NCBI GenBank assembly: GCA_016187935.1
Contig: JACPIU010000008.1
Location: 120,916-184,915 of the forward strand
From: Bdellovibrio sp.
Lineage (GTDB): Bacteria; Bdellovibrionota; Bacteriovoracia; Bacteriovoracales; Bacteriovoracaceae
Direction: 5' to 3'
Length of the DNA: 64,000 nt
Shown: in pieces, positions 52,398 to 61,644 of the stretch
Position numbering within the stretch: the stretch's first letter is position 1
How the letters are laid out: each line of letters opens with the position of its first letter
Notes under the pieces: generated by a model
Seen by the model: only the letters and a program-made list of their open reading frames with translations
The model's database searches: none
What the model was told of the DNA's origin: nothing
Program-made: the position numbers and the translations under genes

Positions 52398-54323
52398 ATG
52401 AAATTATTGATTGCCATGGCATTTCTTTTGTCTCTCACGGATGCCCAGGCCGGTTTATGCAAAGACGGAAATGAAACACTGGTGTCTTACCCGGATAATC
52501 AATATTTTTGTTATCTCTCCAGGCCCATCCCAACCACCGAATTGGATGATTCACAGAATCTTTGGGAACAAACCACAAAGTCCCTCGATGAATTGCACAA
52601 GAGACTAAACGAGAATAAATATAAGGGCAGTTATAATGACCTGACAAAAGAACTTATCCAACTCTATGGAAATCTGGATTACGCAGCAAAGGCCAGTGGT
52701 CATAATTTTACCGGATTGGGACGCAGTTTTTTTGAAACAACTATCCTTGCTGTCCAAGGCAAGAAAGGTCCCAATGCCGTCAACGTCAAATGGCTTAAAA
52801 TGAAAGATGCCAACAATGCCCTGACACAATCCGCTTCCCACCTTCGCTTACAGACAAGAGAAACAAGTTGCGAAGCCGATTACCAAAAGCGCATTCGCAA
52901 ATTGGCCAAAAAAAGTGTCTTCGGCCCAACAATCACAGGCGCTTTGACCGGTACCAGTGCCACCTTAGCGTCCGGTCTGTACGCCATGTCGCTGGGGCCT
53001 GAGTTCCCCCTATGGTTGGCAAATTTAGTAGGTCGAGAAGTATACAAATTACCCTTCGCCACCATTGCTCCCGTCGCCGGTTGGATCGGACTTGGCGTCG
53101 GCGTGGCGACCTTAGTTGGTTATGAGGGTATTATTCTGGCCAAAATCATAAGAATGGCCCAAGCGCTTGATGTCATTCGCCAGGCCCAAAAGGGTCATGT
53201 CAAAAAATCCTTTGCCTCGAAACTTGGTGGAATTGCCAAGGTGACTGTGCGTGGATGGGACCCCAAAAAGAAAGAAGCCATTCTCGCTCAAACCATTACC
53301 ACTCTGGATCATCAAGGAATGCAAGGAGTGGCCCGTGGTGTTCTTGAAGCCGGCCCTTTTGAAGAAGGTGTTCAAGTTTGCAGCATTGATTTACCTCACA
53401 AGAAAGATCTTATTAATTTTATCAATATGAATCCCGAATATCTCTTGGCGCAACTCCAACCTCCATCAGTTAAAGACCTTCTGGCCAATGGAGCTACAAA
53501 AACTGAAATCAAAATTGAAGGTTGCAAAGTGAGCGGAGGGTTCGTTCCCGGGGCCAATATTCTGAGCATGAGATATAGCTCGGTAGGCATCAAAGAAGAG
53601 GGCGTCAAGCGGACAAACAGCAGCGAAGTATGGAACCAGCCTATTTCCCTTAGTTCAAATCAAGGAAAACTCCCAAAGGATTTAGTTGAGGAATTTAAGA
53701 ATTGCTTGGTTCCATCCAGAGATGGGAACATTGGCAAAAATATTTCGATGAAAATCGTATCTAATCTCAGCAATGATCCTGGCAGTCGTTCTATTATCCT
53801 AGAAGACGTAATGATGTCGAAAAAGGATAAAAGGAAAGAGGACGGATTGTTCATGCGGTTTATGGCAATGACTGTTCGAGAAGAATCCCGTAACTCGTAT
53901 CTCGAAACAGAAAAAGACATTGTCTTGGGAACTAAGATTAAAATTGTACAACCAGGAAGCGAACCCGATAGTGCCTGGGAAACATGCGTCGCCGGCGATT
54001 ATCGTATGCGTCCTGAAGTTGGCGATGAAGTTGTGGTGGCCCATCGCCGCGCCATCCGAGAACAAAGTGAAGCCAATATGGCGAGACGTACCTTTGCCGG
54101 TAAGAAACTTTTTTGGATAACCCATTTTGTGCGTCCCGATCTTCAAAAATGGAAGAGGATTGTTACCAATGTTGATATCAACCAAAATGGACAAGAGGAT
54201 AAATCGGTAAGCTATGAGGAATGCGTTCCTGAAGAATTTCAATTTCCAGTGTTACTTCCCGCCCCGACGGGTAATCTCATGGAAGAAGTCGTTTTCAGGC
54301 CAGTTCGCGGAGAGATTAAATAA
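52398..54323 (+). CDS. Large exported protein with central hydrophobic region
   Basis: 641 residues. Signal peptide MKLLIAMAFLLSLTDAQA. Residues about 170-250 contain two to three hydrophobic segments rich in Gly, Ala and Pro (GPTITGALTGTSATLASG, VAGWIGLGVGVATLVG), then a basic region and a polar C-terminal half with scattered cysteines. The arrangement (envelope protein with internal hairpin) recalls the unknown protein at 10.9-12.6 kb, but I see no clear sequence identity. Its translation start is inside a strong hairpin. Confidence 0.7.
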   Translation: MKLLIAMAFLLSLTDAQAGLCKDGNETLVSYPDNQYFCYLSRPIPTTELDDSQNLWEQTTKSLDELHKRLNENKYKGSYNDLTKELIQLYGNLDYAAKASGHNFTGLGRSFFETTILAVQGKKGPNAVNVKWLKMKDANNALTQSASHLRLQTRETSCEADYQKRIRKLAKKSVFGPTITGALTGTSATLASGLYAMSLGPEFPLWLANLVGREVYKLPFATIAPVAGWIGLGVGVATLVGYEGIILAKIIRMAQALDVIRQAQKGHVKKSFASKLGGIAKVTVRGWDPKKKEAILAQTITTLDHQGMQGVARGVLEAGPFEEGVQVCSIDLPHKKDLINFINMNPEYLLAQLQPPSVKDLLANGATKTEIKIEGCKVSGGFVPGANILSMRYSSVGIKEEGVKRTNSSEVWNQPISLSSNQGKLPKDLVEEFKNCLVPSRDGNIGKNISMKIVSNLSNDPGSRSIILEDVMMSKKDKRKEDGLFMRFMAMTVREESRNSYLETEKDIVLGTKIKIVQPGSEPDSAWETCVAGDYRMRPEVGDEVVVAHRRAIREQSEANMARRTFAGKKLFWITHFVRPDLQKWKRIVTNVDINQNGQEDKSVSYEECVPEEFQFPVLLPAPTGNLMEEVVFRPVRGEIK

Positions 54324-54342
54324 CTTGCTGTAATACTAGATC

Positions 54343-55152
54343 ATGACATTTCAGACAATCTCACTTTTTCTACTTGGGGCAGCCGCTAGTATGGCCGGCA
54401 ACATGATTGGTTTTGGTGGCGGCATTTTTGTCATTCCAATTCTCGTTATTGTCTTCAAAGTTCCAATGTCCATGGCGGTCGGCTCAATCACTATTAGCGT
54501 TCTTTTGGCAGCGACTATTTCAACTTTATTTAATTTAAGAAGCCGTAGCGTTGATATGAAAGTGGCCATTGCCATGGAAATTCCCACCATCATGGGGGCC
54601 ATTATCGGAGCAAAATTAACCGCTTTTCTCCCTCTTAAAACATTGGAAGTTTTATTCTCTTTTTTCATCACTATAATCGGCCTCAAAATGTTGAAAACCT
54701 CACGCCTTAAATTTGATGAAAGAATCAGTTGGAGTGATCGTTTAAATAACTGCCCCCCGCTAATTCACTCTTCACGTGGCCGTGTTATTAGCATCTGGGT
54801 GGCCGGTATTTTTGGTGGCATAGCTGGTTTGGTGGCAGGACTGTTCGGAATTGGCGGCGGCTTCCTTAAGACGCCTGTCATGATCAGAGTGGTTAAATTA
54901 CCCATTCAAATTGCTGTCAGTACCTCGCTTTTTATGATCGTTTTTACTTCGGTCACCTCAAGTGTTTCCCATTTCTACTTGGGACATATTGATTTTCACA
55001 TCACTTTGCCTTTGGCGATTGGTTTCGCATCCGGAGCGCTAGTAGCACAAAGATTTAGAAAAATTTCTGACTCGACGGTTGAAAAGCTAGTCGGTATTGG
55101 ACTTCTTGCGGCTTCCCTTTCTGTGCTGATTGATGCTCTTGTTCTTAAATAA
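54343..55152 (+). CDS. TauE/SafE-family membrane permease
   Basis: 269 residues, about eight membrane helices in two repeated halves. Each half opens with the family's glycine motif: NMIGFGGGIFVIPIL and GLFGIGGGFLKTPVM. Members move sulfite, sulfonates or other small anions, with substrates mostly unproven. It lies 19 nt after the exported protein and 15 nt before nnrS. Confidence 0.88.
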   Translation: MTFQTISLFLLGAAASMAGNMIGFGGGIFVIPILVIVFKVPMSMAVGSITISVLLAATISTLFNLRSRSVDMKVAIAMEIPTIMGAIIGAKLTAFLPLKTLEVLFSFFITIIGLKMLKTSRLKFDERISWSDRLNNCPPLIHSSRGRVISIWVAGIFGGIAGLVAGLFGIGGGFLKTPVMIRVVKLPIQIAVSTSLFMIVFTSVTSSVSHFYLGHIDFHITLPLAIGFASGALVAQRFRKISDSTVEKLVGIGLLAASLSVLIDALVLK

Positions 55153-55167
55153 TAATGAGGATATTTC

Positions 55168-56349
55168 ATGCTAAGAATTCACGCTCATCTCCAAAAATTT
55201 GCCTATTTTTCCGCGGCCTTTAGAACAATGTTTTTTCTTTGCGCGCTGGCAGGATTCTTTCTACCCAACTTTTTTGCCAGTTTTATCCTTAACCATCTGA
55301 ACTACCCGGGCGTATTCAAAAGTATTTTCAACTGGCATTCTCATGAAATGTTTTTTGGTTTTAGCTTGGCCCTCGTAAGCGGGTTCCTACTCACGGCCAG
55401 CATTAATTGGTCTGGAAATAAAATGAGAAATGGGCTTTGGCTTTTTGCCCTGGCGCTTTTTTGGGTTGGCGAGCGGATCGCCATGATGGCCCATCTTCCT
55501 GAGGCACTGGCGATTTTCTTAAACTTTCCCTTCATGATACTTTTTATCATCATGGCCGGATTGCAACTTAAGGGTAATCGCAATTTTCAAATTATTATGC
55601 CCGTACTCTTTGGTTTTTTTCTGGCAAAAGAAATGCTGTTTTTCGGCGATTTATACCAACATAAATCCATGACATGGGCAGGACGTGATTTGTCTTTAGG
55701 ACTAATTCGTTATCTCCTGGCCCTCTTCGCTTGCCGTCTTATTCCCTTTTTTTCCAGTAAGCGTTTCCCCAAAATTGGGACAATTCAAATTCCTCCGATG
55801 TTACGGGGAACTTTTTTAACCTCGCTTCTTCTTTCAGATGCACTGAAGGCCTTTTTCCATTTTTCTCCATTCATATTGGATATGCTTCTTCTCGTCGCTT
55901 TGATCATCGGTCTTTGGATTTGGAAATTGATGCGACCATTGCAAACTATCAAAGAACCCATGATTTTCATTTTAAATGTCGGTTTTTTGTGGCTTCTCTC
56001 ATCTTGTGTCGGGGAAATGATGGCCCATCATCTGCAATGGTTTGGCACGACCAATGTTCATATTCATATCTTAACCACTGGTGCCCTCGGATGCTTTTCC
56101 CTTGGCCTGATGACGAGAGTAAGTCTGGCGCATTCCGGGCACATGATGAAGGCCAACAACACTATTATTGCCTTGTTTATTTTGGTTAATATAGGTGCCC
56201 TAATGCGGGTTGTGATTCCGGTTATGGCGAATCAATATTTCTCACCTCTTCTTTATTTAATTGCCAGTCTTTGGGCCGGTGCATATTTTCTTTATCTAGT
56301 ATCCTTCACTAAAATTCTATGGACCCCTCAACAAGGATTTTTAAAATGA
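55168..56349 (+). CDS. nnrS: NnrS family membrane protein
   Basis: 393 residues, about 12 helices. The family signature is clear: NWHSHEMFFGFSLALVSGFL, then LTASINWSG, and later MMAHHLQWF with heme/copper-type histidines and LGLMTRVSLAHSGH. NnrS proteins are linked to nitric-oxide stress resistance. No denitrification genes accompany it here. Its stop overlaps the elbB start (ATGA). Confidence 0.9.
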   Translation: MLRIHAHLQKFAYFSAAFRTMFFLCALAGFFLPNFFASFILNHLNYPGVFKSIFNWHSHEMFFGFSLALVSGFLLTASINWSGNKMRNGLWLFALALFWVGERIAMMAHLPEALAIFLNFPFMILFIIMAGLQLKGNRNFQIIMPVLFGFFLAKEMLFFGDLYQHKSMTWAGRDLSLGLIRYLLALFACRLIPFFSSKRFPKIGTIQIPPMLRGTFLTSLLLSDALKAFFHFSPFILDMLLLVALIIGLWIWKLMRPLQTIKEPMIFILNVGFLWLLSSCVGEMMAHHLQWFGTTNVHIHILTTGALGCFSLGLMTRVSLAHSGHMMKANNTIIALFILVNIGALMRVVIPVMANQYFSPLLYLIASLWAGAYFLYLVSFTKILWTPQQGFLK

Positions 56350-57002
56350 AGAAAGTAGGAGTAATTCTCGCTGGTTGTGGTAATCGCGATGGTGCCGAAA
56401 TTCGTGAAGCCGTTTTCGCTTTACTTGCCATCGATAAACTGGAAGCCGAGGCAATTATCATGGCACCCAATATTAACCAGCATCACGTTGTTAGTCATTT
56501 TTCTGGCAATGAATTGCGGGAAACACGAAATATTTTAGAAGAATCGGCGCGAATTGCCCGAGGAAATATTCAGGATATTGCCAAAGTGAGGGCAGAGACG
56601 TTGGATGCCCTGATTATCCCGGGAGGCTACGGAGTAGCAAAAAATTTGTGCAAATTTGCTTTTGATGGTTCCAAGGCGACAGTTCTACCTGAAGTTCGGG
56701 CATTGGTTACAAAAATCCACGAGCTAAAGAAACCCATTGGTGCTATCTGCATCGCCCCCGCATTAATGGCCCTCTTGTTTGGCAATGAGCATCTCAAGGT
56801 AACGATAGGAAATGACAAAGAGACAGCGCAAGAAATAGAGAAAACTGGTGCCAAGCATGTTAACTGTGATGTTGATCAGATTTGTGCCGATCAAAGCGCT
56901 AAAATTGTCACTACGCCGGCCTATATGTACGGTGATGCCAAACTTCATGAGATATACTCAGGAATTGAGAAGTGTGTGGCCCAAGTTCTTTCATGGGCGT
57001 AG
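56346..57002 (+). CDS. elbB: ElbB-like glyoxalase (DJ-1/PfpI superfamily)
   Basis: 218 residues. The N terminus VGVILAGCGNRDGAEIREAV and the nucleophile elbow GAICIAPALMA are those of ElbB/GlxIII-like enzymes, and VNCDVDQICAD is also conserved. ElbB has weak glyoxalase activity, and an isoprenoid link has been suggested. ATG 56346 overlaps the nnrS stop and AAGGA lies upstream. Confidence 0.9.
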   Translation: MKKVGVILAGCGNRDGAEIREAVFALLAIDKLEAEAIIMAPNINQHHVVSHFSGNELRETRNILEESARIARGNIQDIAKVRAETLDALIIPGGYGVAKNLCKFAFDGSKATVLPEVRALVTKIHELKKPIGAICIAPALMALLFGNEHLKVTIGNDKETAQEIEKTGAKHVNCDVDQICADQSAKIVTTPAYMYGDAKLHEIYSGIEKCVAQVLSWA

Positions 57003-57104
57003 CCCTAAATCTATCCATTTTACAGATAGATACATTCGAATCAATCTAATTCAGAACAGCGCGATAATAGTGTAGAACGTGCCCACTTTGGCATTGGAGG
57101 TTCT

Positions 57105-57800
57105 ATGAAATCGCATTTGCTGGTTAGTACGCTTTTTATTCTTATCTCAAACTCAAATACATGGGCCCAGGCCAGTTCCTTCAAGTCGAGTATCAAGGAA
57201 CTTGATATTCGAAACACCCATTACGTTGGGAAAACATTGCAAATCATTCGTGGTCAAGCGCCTCAGGCCAATGTTCATCAACTCGTTGATCTCAATGTAA
57301 CCGATGTATTGATCTTTAAAAATGAAACCAAAAATGAAGTGCAAGCGGAACTTAAGGAATTAAAGCAACTTGGCATCAAAGGTCACCATATTCCTTTTTT
57401 ATGGAAGGACATTAGAAATCACAAACTGGCCTGCCGACAAATGGTCCAGGCCATCCACTTAATTGAAAAGGTTACAGGCGAAGAAAACGGAAAAATATTT
57501 TTCCACTGCACCGTTGGGGAAGATCGCACAGGTATTCTGGCGGGAGTGTGGCGTCTTCTCAGCGAAAAGAGACCCCAAGCTGAAAATACTTTTCAGCGCG
57601 AAATGTGCCAACGCGGTTTTGCCGAAGGTAATCCGGATAAACCAGAACATGTCGTCACCCAAGTCCAAGAGAATCTATCCCCTCTCTACATGTTTTTTGC
57701 CGAGCAGATCGAAAATGGTTTGACGATCAATGACTTGGATGAATCCTTGTGCAATGACTATAATCCCTCTGAATATCAGAATATTTTTCAATGTCGCTAA
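57105..57800 (+). CDS. Exported CX5R (tyrosine/dual-specificity) phosphatase-like protein
   Basis: 231 residues. The signal peptide (LVSTLFILISNSNTWAQA) places the enzyme in the envelope. The PTP loop HCTVGEDRTG (Cys-x5-Arg) is intact near residue 138, and an Asp in the WKDIRNH loop could be the general acid. The C-terminal tail has two or more cysteines. The target is unknown; phosphoinositides, sugars or host/prey proteins are possible. GGAGG lies 5 nt before the ATG. The stop overlaps that of the convergent regulator gene. Confidence 0.82.
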   Translation: MKSHLLVSTLFILISNSNTWAQASSFKSSIKELDIRNTHYVGKTLQIIRGQAPQANVHQLVDLNVTDVLIFKNETKNEVQAELKELKQLGIKGHHIPFLWKDIRNHKLACRQMVQAIHLIEKVTGEENGKIFFHCTVGEDRTGILAGVWRLLSEKRPQAENTFQREMCQRGFAEGNPDKPEHVVTQVQENLSPLYMFFAEQIENGLTINDLDESLCNDYNPSEYQNIFQCR

Positions 57801-58549
57801 CAGGGAAATATCTTGTCTAAAAGTTTTTTGCGATTATTGCGTGATACAGGTAATTCAATCCCATTTTTCAACTGTATAAGGAAAGGTTCTCCTTTTTTAA
57901 AAGCAGTAATGTCCCCCAGGGCGACTATGACATGGCGGTGAATCCTCAGAAATTTTTGAGCATCCAATTGCTCTTCCAGATATGCTAAAGAAAGATCTAT
58001 TAATTTTTCCCCCTCCTCCGTGATAGCATAGGTGTAGTGCTCGCGACTTTCGAAGTAGAGAACTTCGGAAACTTTAATGAATTTTATTTTTTCACCAAAC
58101 TTATAGGTGATTTTTTCTAAATACCTCCCGGTCGAACGATATGAATCTTCCAATTCATGCAAAACTCTCTCTTGCGAGTGAAGTTTCAATACCTTATTCA
58201 AAGCACGATCAAATCTTTCCTGATCAAAAGGTTTCAAAAGATAATCGCAAGCGCTTTCTTCAAAGGCCTTTAATGCGAACTCCTCATGGGCGGTGGCAAA
58301 AATAATTTTAAAGACGCGATCTTGGATTTGCTGCAATAATTCCATCCCACTTAGCCCGGGCATTTGGATATCTAAAAAAACCAAATCGGGAGCGAAAGAA
58401 GAAATTTTCGCCAAACCAATCAAGCCATTTTGAGCTTCCTCAATCACAAGATTACCTGGCAAAACAATAGCAGTTTTATCTAAAAATCGCAGGATTTTTT
58501 GTCGCGCCAATTCTTCATCATCAATCACGAGTATTTTATAGTCAGTCAA
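57797..58549 (-). CDS. LytTR-family response regulator
   Basis: 250 residues. Receiver domain with IDDEELAR (acidic pocket), phospho-acceptor Asp in LVFLDIQMPG, Thr in FATAHEE and Lys in LLKPFD. The C-terminal LytTR DNA-binding domain (VLYFESREHYTYAI, FLRIHRHVIV, VSRNNRKKL) follows. Its start overlaps the kinase stop by 8 bp, so the two form a cognate pair. Confidence 0.94.
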   Translation of the reverse strand: MTDYKILVIDDEELARQKILRFLDKTAIVLPGNLVIEEAQNGLIGLAKISSFAPDLVFLDIQMPGLSGMELLQQIQDRVFKIIFATAHEEFALKAFEESACDYLLKPFDQERFDRALNKVLKLHSQERVLHELEDSYRSTGRYLEKITYKFGEKIKFIKVSEVLYFESREHYTYAITEEGEKLIDLSLAYLEEQLDAQKFLRIHRHVIVALGDITAFKKGEPFLIQLKNGIELPVSRNNRKKLLDKIFPC

Positions 58550-59600
58550 TTTTTTCTCCCGTCATCCAAAATGTGGCAATTGTTTTATTCTTGGATGTTA
58601 GCGAAAACCCATGCCTCTCACCATAGAGAAGATGTAAACGAGAAATGGTGTTGGTAATCCCAATTCCAGTTCCCCCCTTACTCTCTGTTACAGGTGCTCC
58701 GGTATTTTCAACAGTGACTTGGTGACCGCCATTGTTGGAGACGACACTTATGTCAATGATTCCCCCCTCGATCGCAGGGGAAATCCCATGCTTGATGGCA
58801 TTCTCTACTAATGTTTGCACCACTAATGATGGGATGTAGATCTTCTCTAATTCGACCGGGTCTTGCGACAAGGAAATTTTATAATCCAAGCGCTTGCCAT
58901 AACGATATTGTTCCAATTTTATATATTTTTCCACCAGGGAAATTTCATCAACAAGTTTTACTGTTTTAGTTTTCGAATTTTTTAGAATCTCACGGTAAAG
59001 ATCGGCCAGCATTTGGGTCATGATACTGGCACGTTGAGGATCAGATTCTATCAATTCACTTAGACCATTTAAGGTATTAAAAAGAAAATGCGGTCGCATC
59101 TGATTTTTCAGAACATGCAATTCATTTTCAGCATTCAGCGCCTGCAATTTGATATTCTCTTCCGCGGAACTCTTATAATAAAAATAAAAAAGAAACATCA
59201 ACGTGATAAATGTTCCGACGAGAAAAGCTCCTCCCATATTGGAAAAGTTAGCGGGATATCCCTCGTAAAGGGCCTGAAAGTATCGGGCCAATAACAAACC
59301 CACAATCATTCCGATGAAACTAATCACGAAACTTAAGAAGAAATTTTCCCTCAATTCACGTTTATTTATAATTTCATACACTGCATGCACGATACAAAAA
59401 ATAAGCCAGATGCTCAGGAAACAGCAAAGCGAATAAATAAGCGGGCCGGAGAAAATTTTTATCCATACTATTTTTTCACCGGAAGAAATTTTGCCCACCA
59501 AGGAAACAACAGCGAAAGCCAGACCAACGGCCAGTGCTGGAAGCACTGACCGCAAGGCCTTAAGACAACGTATTAGATAAGTCGTGATTTCAGGTCGCAT
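58542..59600 (-). CDS. LytS/YehU-type sensor histidine kinase
   Basis: 352 residues. Four transmembrane helices occupy residues 15-155 with little periplasmic loop. The His_kinase motif LKNQMRPHFLFNTLNGLSEL holds the phosphorylated His. The ATPase domain shows LVENAIKHGI (N box) and GGTGIGITN (G box). It has no separate sensor domain, so the stimulus is read in or near the membrane. It begins one base after the stop of the small exported protein upstream. Confidence 0.93.
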   Translation of the reverse strand: MRPEITTYLIRCLKALRSVLPALAVGLAFAVVSLVGKISSGEKIVWIKIFSGPLIYSLCCFLSIWLIFCIVHAVYEIINKRELRENFFLSFVISFIGMIVGLLLARYFQALYEGYPANFSNMGGAFLVGTFITLMFLFYFYYKSSAEENIKLQALNAENELHVLKNQMRPHFLFNTLNGLSELIESDPQRASIMTQMLADLYREILKNSKTKTVKLVDEISLVEKYIKLEQYRYGKRLDYKISLSQDPVELEKIYIPSLVVQTLVENAIKHGISPAIEGGIIDISVVSNNGGHQVTVENTGAPVTESKGGTGIGITNTISRLHLLYGERHGFSLTSKNKTIATFWMTGEKID

Positions 59601-59601
59601 C

Positions 59602-60030
59602 TTATTCTCGCTCCAAATCCTCTTCCCAAGAAACTAACTTACCATTGTTATTCTTCTGCCCCAAGCGATAGAGATGACCTTGGTAAAATGTAAGTGTTTC
59701 TTCCAAAGAAAAATCGCCAATCTTAATCGAGTAATGGCACCAAACGCTCATACAATATCCTGTCCCGACTTTTGTCCCTTCCATCAGCACTTCAAAGAAA
59801 CCATGTTTATCAAAACGTGCCTGGAAAGCGTATTTCATCGTTTCACTGCCAACCCTATATGTGCTTTCGATGGCCTGCCCAGTTACTTTTGACTCAACTA
59901 AATATTGTTCATTTTTACCACCTTGATGAACCGCCAATCCGTCGCCTTGGTAGTTACCGGCAGGAAGTTGAGTCATGGCAATCACGTTGCCTGATAGCAA
60001 TAGGCCCATAATTAATGCTGTTTTTTTCAT
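59602..60030 (-). CDS. Small exported protein, first gene of the two-component operon
   Basis: 142 residues. Signal peptide MKKTALIMGLLLSGNVIA. The mature protein is beta-rich (QLPAGNYQGDG, KVGTGYCMSVWCHYSIKIG) with one close cysteine pair, reminiscent of lipocalin-like small folds but without a firm match. GGAGG lies before the ATG. It is coupled to the kinase and could be a periplasmic accessory sensor. Confidence 0.72.
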   Translation of the reverse strand: MKKTALIMGLLLSGNVIAMTQLPAGNYQGDGLAVHQGGKNEQYLVESKVTGQAIESTYRVGSETMKYAFQARFDKHGFFEVLMEGTKVGTGYCMSVWCHYSIKIGDFSLEETLTFYQGHLYRLGQKNNNGKLVSWEEDLERE

Positions 60031-60217
60031 AAAACCTCCAGAGTGTTATTGGTTGTGGCCAATTTAGCGCAGCTCTTTTTGGGTTCCTAGCAAGACCCAA
60101 CTGAATGGTTTAAAAGGCCAACCGAGTGGGGGGCCCCATGGCAACCATAGGAAATTACGAGTATTATGTTGCTTTGTAAAAACTCCCTATCAGGTTATCG
60201 TGACTTTAAAATATTGA

Positions 60218-60223
60218 TACAAT
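60218..60223 (+). promoter_or_regulatory. -10 box giving a probable leaderless mRNA
   Basis: TACAAT ends 7 nt before the ATG of the radical SAM gene, which has no Shine-Dalgarno. Transcription start should coincide with the ATG. The -35 position (TTATCG, 17-bp spacing) is weak. The rest of 60031-60217 holds no gene; GGGTT and AACCC-type short repeats are present but unremarkable. Confidence 0.5.
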
Positions 60224-60230
60224 GCATTAA

Positions 60231-61637
60231 ATGATCGCAACAAAAAAAATTCTTCTCATCATGCCCGATGCGAACATGCACAAACTCCGATTTGGAAGTT
60301 TTGTTCGTTCTGCACGGGAGGCCCCAATCACCTTAACTACTCTCGCGGCCCTAAGTGGTCATGATCCAGAAATCAATTACCGTCTGGTTGATGAAAGCAT
60401 CGATATTGTTCCTCTCGATTACCCCGCCGATTTGGTGGGAATTAGCGTGATGACGGGCACATCTCAACGTGCCTATGCTTTGGCCGATCACTTTCGAAGG
60501 CGTGGCATTCCGGTGGTCTTAGGTGGCATCCACGTCACTCTTTGTCCTTCTGAGGCCCGACGTTTTGCTGACACATTGGTGTTTGGTATGGCGGATGAAT
60601 CCTGGCCTAAACTCCTGAGCGATTTCAAGCGTGGCAAGCTGCAAGCGGAATATCGCGAAATACTTGGGCAGGGCCCGTTCACCAGGACCACCACACCTCC
60701 ACCCCGTTACGATTTGCAAAGGAAAAGCGGTTACATGGTTCCCTACGTTGTGCAAGCTACCCGCGGATGTATGCATGCATGCGATTTTTGTTCAGTACCT
60801 TCCTATTGGAATCGTTTCACGCGCAGACCGGTGGCCGATGTCATCCGTGATATTAAAACCATTCCGGCCAAACGCTTTGTCCTAAATGACGTAAGTCCTG
60901 TCGATGATGTGGAATATGCCAAAGAACTTTTTAAAGCATTGATTCCACTTAAGAAAACTTGGGGAGGACTGGCCACCACTCAAATTGTGGATGAACCGGA
61001 ACTCTTTGATCTCATGGTGAAAAGTGGTTGTGAATATTTATTGTTGGGATTTGAATCGGTTAACCAAAATGCCTTGGATAAAATCGGCAAGCGCTTTAAC
61101 TCGACTGAACGCTATCTTGAGCTGATGCGTATTCTTCACAAATCACATATTGTGGTTCAAGGATGTTTTGTCTTTGGGTTTGATCATGACCACAAAGATG
61201 TTTTTGCCAACACCGTACAACGTGTCCAAGAACTTAAAATCGATATTCCCCGATACTCCATTTACACTCCTTACCCAGGAACAAGGCTCTTCAAACGCCT
61301 TGAGGAAGAAAATAGAATTCTGAGTTACAACTGGGCCGACTACAATACAATGCATGTGGTGTATCAACCCAAGAATATGACCGCCACCGAATTGTATGAA
61401 GGATTTCGTTGGGCCTATCGTGAAACTTTCAAGGTTTCTAAAATATGGGAACGCACCAAGAGCAGTGGCCACAAATTCCCCATTACTTTCATGGGCAACC
61501 TGACTTACAATTTGTTTTCAAAGCGACTTTACACCAAACCCGGATTTGAAATGCGAGTAAATGGTCGAGATGCTTTTCTAGAAACTAAAAATACTAGTCT
61601 CCCATTGATCAGCACGGATCATCACATTACCCAATAA
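60231..61637 (+). CDS. B12-binding-domain radical SAM protein
   Basis: 468 residues. An N-terminal cobalamin-binding-like domain (MPDANMHKLRFGSF, DLVGISVMTG, IPVVLGGIHVTLCP) is followed by the radical SAM core with RGCMHACDFCSVP (Cys-x3-Cys-x2-Cys for the 4Fe-4S cluster) and a C-terminal extension. It belongs to the BchE/HpnJ-like type that carries out methylation or oxidative changes on lipids, tetrapyrroles and antibiotics. The substrate is unknown. A similar protein lies 1.1 kb away on the other strand. Confidence 0.88.
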   Translation: MIATKKILLIMPDANMHKLRFGSFVRSAREAPITLTTLAALSGHDPEINYRLVDESIDIVPLDYPADLVGISVMTGTSQRAYALADHFRRRGIPVVLGGIHVTLCPSEARRFADTLVFGMADESWPKLLSDFKRGKLQAEYREILGQGPFTRTTTPPPRYDLQRKSGYMVPYVVQATRGCMHACDFCSVPSYWNRFTRRPVADVIRDIKTIPAKRFVLNDVSPVDDVEYAKELFKALIPLKKTWGGLATTQIVDEPELFDLMVKSGCEYLLLGFESVNQNALDKIGKRFNSTERYLELMRILHKSHIVVQGCFVFGFDHDHKDVFANTVQRVQELKIDIPRYSIYTPYPGTRLFKRLEEENRILSYNWADYNTMHVVYQPKNMTATELYEGFRWAYRETFKVSKIWERTKSSGHKFPITFMGNLTYNLFSKRLYTKPGFEMRVNGRDAFLETKNTSLPLISTDHHITQ

Positions 61638-61644
61638 ATCATTT

